A DNA stretch of 64,000 nucleotides, taken from contig NZ_JBHSGU010000002.1 in assembly GCF_042652645.1 (NCBI RefSeq), positions 310,001 to 374,000 on the forward strand. Reading direction: 5' to 3'. Below, in pieces: positions 62,715-64,000 of this stretch (positions within the stretch are counted from its first letter, which is position 1; each line of letters begins with the position of its first letter). The notes under the pieces were generated by a model. It ran no database searches. It was not told where the DNA came from and saw only the letters and a program-made list of their open reading frames with translations. The position numbers and the translations under genes are program-made. This stretch comes from Glaciecola siphonariae (lineage in GTDB: Bacteria; Pseudomonadota; Gammaproteobacteria; Enterobacterales; Alteromonadaceae).

Positions 62715-63415
62715 AATTGATAAACAAGACCAAGCGTCAAGTCGATACCAGTGTATTTATTGATATCAAGTGCTATGCCATCAAACTGCGGGCCAAAGGT
62801 TAATTTTCCTAAATCGGCTCGCTGTAGCGCCAGACTCCACGTAAACGTGTCTGACCAATGATATTGAATGTCGGTTTTAATATGCCATGTGAAACTTCTA
62901 TCGCTATAGTTAAGCGTGTAGTCTTCATTTCTGTCAAAGGTGCGCAGGTCAATGTCATGTAGTGAAATGCCTGCTGCTAGTGAAACCCCCCATTGCCATT
63001 TGTCGGCCTGATACAACGAGCGTCCAATCGATAGCATAAGTCGCTGAGTATTAATATTTGTGCGTAAATGAGCCACTCTTATTGTGTCACCGAGATGACC
63101 GTTTATATCAAAGCGATATCGATACTCGTAATATCCTTGCAGCAGCCATTCATGCCAATGCCTGCCTGCGCTAAAATATACGCCGCTAACAAAGTCCTCT
63201 GAGCTATCGTGATCGTGAGATGAAAACTGATCGCTATAAATAAAAAGCTGCTCTTGCGATGCGCCACTCAATTGGGTTTTCTCTATGCTGGTATAACTAA
63301 GCAATATGCCAGACTCAATATGCAAGCGGGTATCGTCTGCTTTAGATGGACTGCAAAATAAGACTAGCATCAGTGATATACACAAAGTTAAGACAGGGGA
63401 GGTGTGTGACGTCAT
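62711..63415 (-). CDS. Small outer-membrane beta-barrel-like protein
   Basis: A 234-residue exported protein of unknown family. The ATG at 63415 gives a signal peptide (SPVLTLCISLMLVLFCSPSKA); the frame is open to 63568, but that extension is not signal-like. The mature part shows alternating aromatic and polar residues in strand-like stretches (HEWLLQGYYEYRYRFDI, FTWHIKTDIQYHW, YTGIDLTLGLVYQF) and ends in Phe, as outer-membrane barrels do. It converges with the GH31 gene and lies downstream, on the minus strand, of the halogenase-like fragment at the right edge. Confidence 0.7.
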   Translation of the reverse strand: MTSHTSPVLTLCISLMLVLFCSPSKADDTRLHIESGILLSYTSIEKTQLSGASQEQLFIYSDQFSSHDHDSSEDFVSGVYFSAGRHWHEWLLQGYYEYRYRFDINGHLGDTIRVAHLRTNINTQRLMLSIGRSLYQADKWQWGVSLAAGISLHDIDLRTFDRNEDYTLNYSDRSFTWHIKTDIQYHWSDTFTWSLALQRADLGKLTFGPQFDGIALDINKYTGIDLTLGLVYQF

Positions 63416-63618
63416 TTTATTGACCAATAAGCGTAAAATTTGCGTGTGGTCAAAGAGTTGCAAGGAGTAAGCCAAAGCGGGAAAAACTGAGCCAAGGCGT
63501 GGTAAAAAAGAAGCCTTATCAAGCAGCAAGCTAAAACAAGCAAGCAAAGAGCAAGTAATACACCTCAAACAACAGGCCGCTAGAAAGCGAGCGTATTCAT
63601 TTGTTTTTTAGGTCTTTT

Positions 63619-64000
63619 TTAAGCATGCGTAAGGGCCGTAGCGTGGCTCATAAACTGTGCGCTGCTTTGAGCGATGTAAGCTTGAACCTGCTTCAGTGTA
63701 TGCTTTGCTTGCGCACTAGGAGCGCGCGTTTGCTTATTAAATCTGCCATAGCCTGCCAATAAGCAATACCAAGAAACGGCCGGATAGTATTTATCCATTT
63801 CCTGCGCCTGTAAAGTCGGCGTTATGTCCTGACCGGCATCCCATGCATCAATCACAGCGCGCAAGTTATCCGATATTGGCACAGAGCGCTTTACTTCTTG
63901 CCAGTAGGGGGTGTCGCTGCGAGTATTTATTTTGTAATGGCATACTATATAGTCGCGTATGCCTTGATAGCGTCTCGACATATGTTGATTAAAGGCCTTT
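63619..64000 (-). CDS. Tryptophan-halogenase-family flavoprotein 3, C-terminal part (5' end outside window)
   Basis: The last 126 or so residues of a third halogenase-like protein. The frame stays open to base 64000 (AFNQHMSRRYQGIRDYIVCHYKI), so the gene starts beyond the right edge. The segment aligns by eye with the C-terminus of protein 2: FEAVRNYIVAHYKLN, SDSLKHILQVW and SWHCLLAGYGTF match IRDYIVCHYKIN, SDNLRAVIDAW and SWYCLLAGYGRF. The active-site part is not visible. It lies next to the GH31/barrel genes and shows that the glucan locus contains at least three such enzymes. Confidence 0.9.
   Translation of the reverse strand, partial: KAFNQHMSRRYQGIRDYIVCHYKINTRSDTPYWQEVKRSVPISDNLRAVIDAWDAGQDITPTLQAQEMDKYYPAVSWYCLLAGYGRFNKQTRAPSAQAKHTLKQVQAYIAQSSAQFMSHATALTHA

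Noticed and set aside
63420..63618. AAGCAAGCAAAG-type low-complexity sequence before the barrel gene
   Set aside because: Irregular A/G-rich sequence without a repeat unit. The open frame through it lacks signal-peptide character and is likely not translated.
1..64000. CRISPR arrays, tRNA or rRNA genes, insertion sequences, phage genes, riboswitches
   Set aside because: No spaced direct-repeat array, no tRNA cloverleaf, no transposase or integrase reading frame and no recognisable riboswitch core was seen on either strand.

Overview
The window looks like chromosomal DNA of a marine gammaproteobacterium of the Alteromonadales, probably Alteromonadaceae. The reasons are the gene order comEC-msbA-lpxK-ycaR-kdsB, the linked TCA genes (gltA, then sdhCDAB-sucAB-sucCD), several very large TonB-dependent receptors, and polysaccharide genes paired with tryptophan-halogenase-like flavoenzymes. 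Taxonomy is inferred from gene content only. No tRNA, rRNA, CRISPR array, transposase, integrase or origin was seen.

Region 1 (1-18.5 kb) is mostly housekeeping. It holds the 3' end of ligA, a DUF2062 gene, comEC, the lipid A/KDO block msbA-lpxK-Trm112-kdsB, rimO, a secreted methyltransferase-like protein and a DUF2919 gene. Then come a LysR regulator with a small companion gene, a DedA-like membrane protein, an orphan small gene, tcdA, a glutathionyl-hydroquinone reductase with a pirin, and a phosphomannomutase. Region 2 (18.6-22.4 kb) is a small iron-uptake unit: a Fur-box-like site, a TonB receptor and a PepSY membrane protein, followed by a DUF3429 gene. Region 3 (22.5-34.2 kb) is the TCA block, with gltA divergent from sdhCDAB-sucAB-sucCD and clear terminators after gltA, sdhB and sucD. 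SucB carries two lipoyl domains.

Region 4 (34.2-50 kb and 57.8-64 kb) is an alpha-glucan (starch/maltodextrin) utilisation locus. It has two giant TonB receptors, two tandem tryptophan-halogenase-like flavoenzymes plus a third cut by the right edge, a lipoprotein pullulanase, a lipoprotein GH13 amylase, a GH31 alpha-glucosidase and a small beta-barrel protein. One 14-bp near-palindrome, TGAATACGTATGCA, occurs unchanged upstream of both receptors and of the amylase operon. It has the form of a LacI-family operator and ties the units into one regulon; the regulator itself is not in the window. Beside the pullulanase lies a secreted protein that I read as a divergent GH11-like enzyme with a ricin-type trefoil.

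Region 5 (50.1-57.6 kb) interrupts the glucan locus with a different system. It has two tandem membrane-anchored SGNH-hydrolase paralogues, divergent from a NodU/CmcH-type carbamoyltransferase, an SxtJ-like membrane protein and a 50-residue DUF5989/SxtK-like peptide. Next to these is a secreted protein with a variant PEP-CTERM-like tail behind a good sigma-54 promoter match. This looks like a cell-surface modification cassette and, together with the halogenase-linked glucan regulon, is the most interesting part of the window.
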